Part shown: one piece after another, positions 6,171 to 6,942 of the stretch | How positions within the stretch are numbered: the first letter of the stretch is position 1 | Layout: every line of letters starts with the position of its first letter | Source of the DNA: CAZXEJ01 sp964639895 | GTDB lineage: Bacteria > Desulfobacterota_D > UBA1144 > Nemesobacterales > JADFKM01 | Assembly: GCA_964639895.1 (NCBI GenBank) | Contig: CAZXEJ010000061.1 | Coordinates: 1 to 6,942, forward strand | DNA length: 6,942 bases | Direction: 5' to 3' | Position numbers and translations under genes: made by a program | The notes under the pieces: generated by a model | The model's database searches: none | What the model saw: the letters and a program-made list of their open reading frames with translations, nothing else | What the model was told of the DNA's origin: nothing

Positions 6171-6942
6171 CTAATCCCCCACCCGCCCCCTCCCCCCGTG
6201 CCGTGAGTGAAACACCGCAAAGCCGAGGGCGGTCGCAGCGTAAATACCCAGAACCGCGGCGAGCTGGCGGGGGCCGTTTTCGCCAAGGTAGTAGACGAGC
6301 AGGCATACCGTCGTCCCCATCAGAACCATCCCCAGCACCACCGGCGTCACGGCCGAGCGAGTACGCCTGCGCAGCTTCAAGTTTGCCACGCACACACCCA
6401 TCGATACAAGCAGAAAGGTGAGGCTTGAAAAGGATGCTATGAGCTCCAGCCCTCCACCGACGGCAAGAACGAGCGAGAGCACCGTAATGACGACGGCCGC
6501 CTCAGCTGGCACCCCCTTCCTGGTGCGGAAAGAAAAGGCCTTGGGAGCCAAATTGTCCCGTGCCATCTCGTAGGCAAGGTGGCTGGATCCGAACAGGGTG
6601 GCGTTGATGGCCGACGAGGTGGCGAGCATGGCCGCTAGATCCACCAGCACTACGCCGATCCTCCCCAACACGGGTCGGGCGACCGCAGCAAGCGCGTATT
6701 CGTCCGCCGCTCTTAGAGCGGCTGTCTCAAGACTGCCTACAGCCACAACGGCCGTAGCCACATAGATGACCGAGGTGACGGCTATCGAGCCGTAGAGCCC
6801 GCGCGGTATGTTGCGTTCGGGATCACGCGTCTCGCAGACAGCGTTCGTGATGAGCTGGAACCCCTCGTAGGCGACGAAGATCAATGCACCCCCCAGCAGA
6901 AAGGAAGCGGGCCCGCGATCGAAGAAAGGGCTCATACGTGCC
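6171..6942 (-). CDS. APC-family amino acid permease, C-terminal part (5' end outside window)
   Basis: Inner-membrane secondary transporter for amino acids or related amines. About 256 residues are visible and the frame stays open to the right edge, so the Met at 6935 is probably internal. Counting from that Met, likely membrane helices are at about 12-30, 48-68, 88-115, 144-160, 163-185, 197-217 and 223-243, corresponding to roughly helices 6 to 12 of the usual 12. The stretch ALIFVAYEGFQLITNA (17-32) followed by ETRDPERNIPRG (35-46) is the family signature: the helix-6 substrate region and the conserved cytoplasmic loop. The tail is short and basic (HSRHGGRGRVGD). The substrate cannot be told without the N-terminal half. 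It ends 85 bases before the nearly symmetric terminator and more than 300 bases before hemDE, which has its own promoter, so it is probably not part of the haem operon. Confidence 0.9.
   Translation of the reverse strand, partial: ARMSPFFDRGPASFLLGGALIFVAYEGFQLITNAVCETRDPERNIPRGLYGSIAVTSVIYVATAVVAVGSLETAALRAADEYALAAVARPVLGRIGVVLVDLAAMLATSSAINATLFGSSHLAYEMARDNLAPKAFSFRTRKGVPAEAAVVITVLSLVLAVGGGLELIASFSSLTFLLVSMGVCVANLKLRRRTRSAVTPVVLGMVLMGTTVCLLVYYLGENGPRQLAAVLGIYAATALGFAVFHSRHGGRGRVGD

Noticed and set aside
1..6942. Defence system, CRISPR array, insertion sequence or prophage
   Set aside because: No spaced repeats, transposase, integrase, nuclease or terminal inverted repeats seen. All long frames are accounted for by metabolic or transport genes.

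Overview
This is bacterial chromosomal DNA, GC-rich by eye, with sigma-70-like promoters, Shine-Dalgarno sites and one clear Rho-independent terminator. AUA (Ile) and AGG (Arg) codons are frequent despite the high GC. That, together with the protein styles (a HemD opening of the 'VVSFESRR' kind, an actinobacterial-looking ferrochelatase and a haem operon ordered E-H-Y), would suit a deep-branching, Desulfobacterota-, Acidobacteriota- or Nitrospirota-like lineage. The phylum is an inference and cannot be fixed from this window.

Layout. (1) 63-1319, + strand: most of an acyl-CoA synthetase (AMP-forming). The N-terminal third of the usual enzyme is missing, and an in-frame stop lies just upstream. 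(2) 1320-1362: a short convergent gap with a GC-rich hairpin. (3) 1363-5850, - strand: a three-gene haem operon read right to left, hemDE (a HemD-HemE fusion), hemH (ferrochelatase) and hemY (protoporphyrinogen/coproporphyrinogen oxidase), with gaps of 77 and 64 bases. (4) 5851-6170: an intergenic region, AT-rich in parts. It holds a promoter firing left into hemDE, a near-consensus promoter firing right, a possible 32-codon ORF with a strong ribosome binding site, and a strong rightward terminator. The last stretch, 6087-6170, shows nothing recognisable beyond being downstream of the permease gene. (5) 6171-6942, - strand: the C-terminal part of an APC-family amino acid permease that runs off the right edge.

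How the genes work together. HemD closes hydroxymethylbilane to uroporphyrinogen III, and HemE decarboxylates it to coproporphyrinogen III. HemY then oxidises the porphyrinogen and HemH inserts iron. No hemF/hemN or hemQ (chdC) gene is visible, so the sequence does not decide between the protoporphyrin and coproporphyrin routes. The hemE-hemH-hemY order and the style of HemH lean towards the coproporphyrin route.

Most of the window is housekeeping metabolism; I see no defence system, CRISPR array, insertion sequence or tRNA. The points worth a second look are the HemD-HemE fusion with an apparent internal ribosome binding site in front of the HemE part, and the small transcription unit (sRNA or mini-protein) at about 5947-6086.
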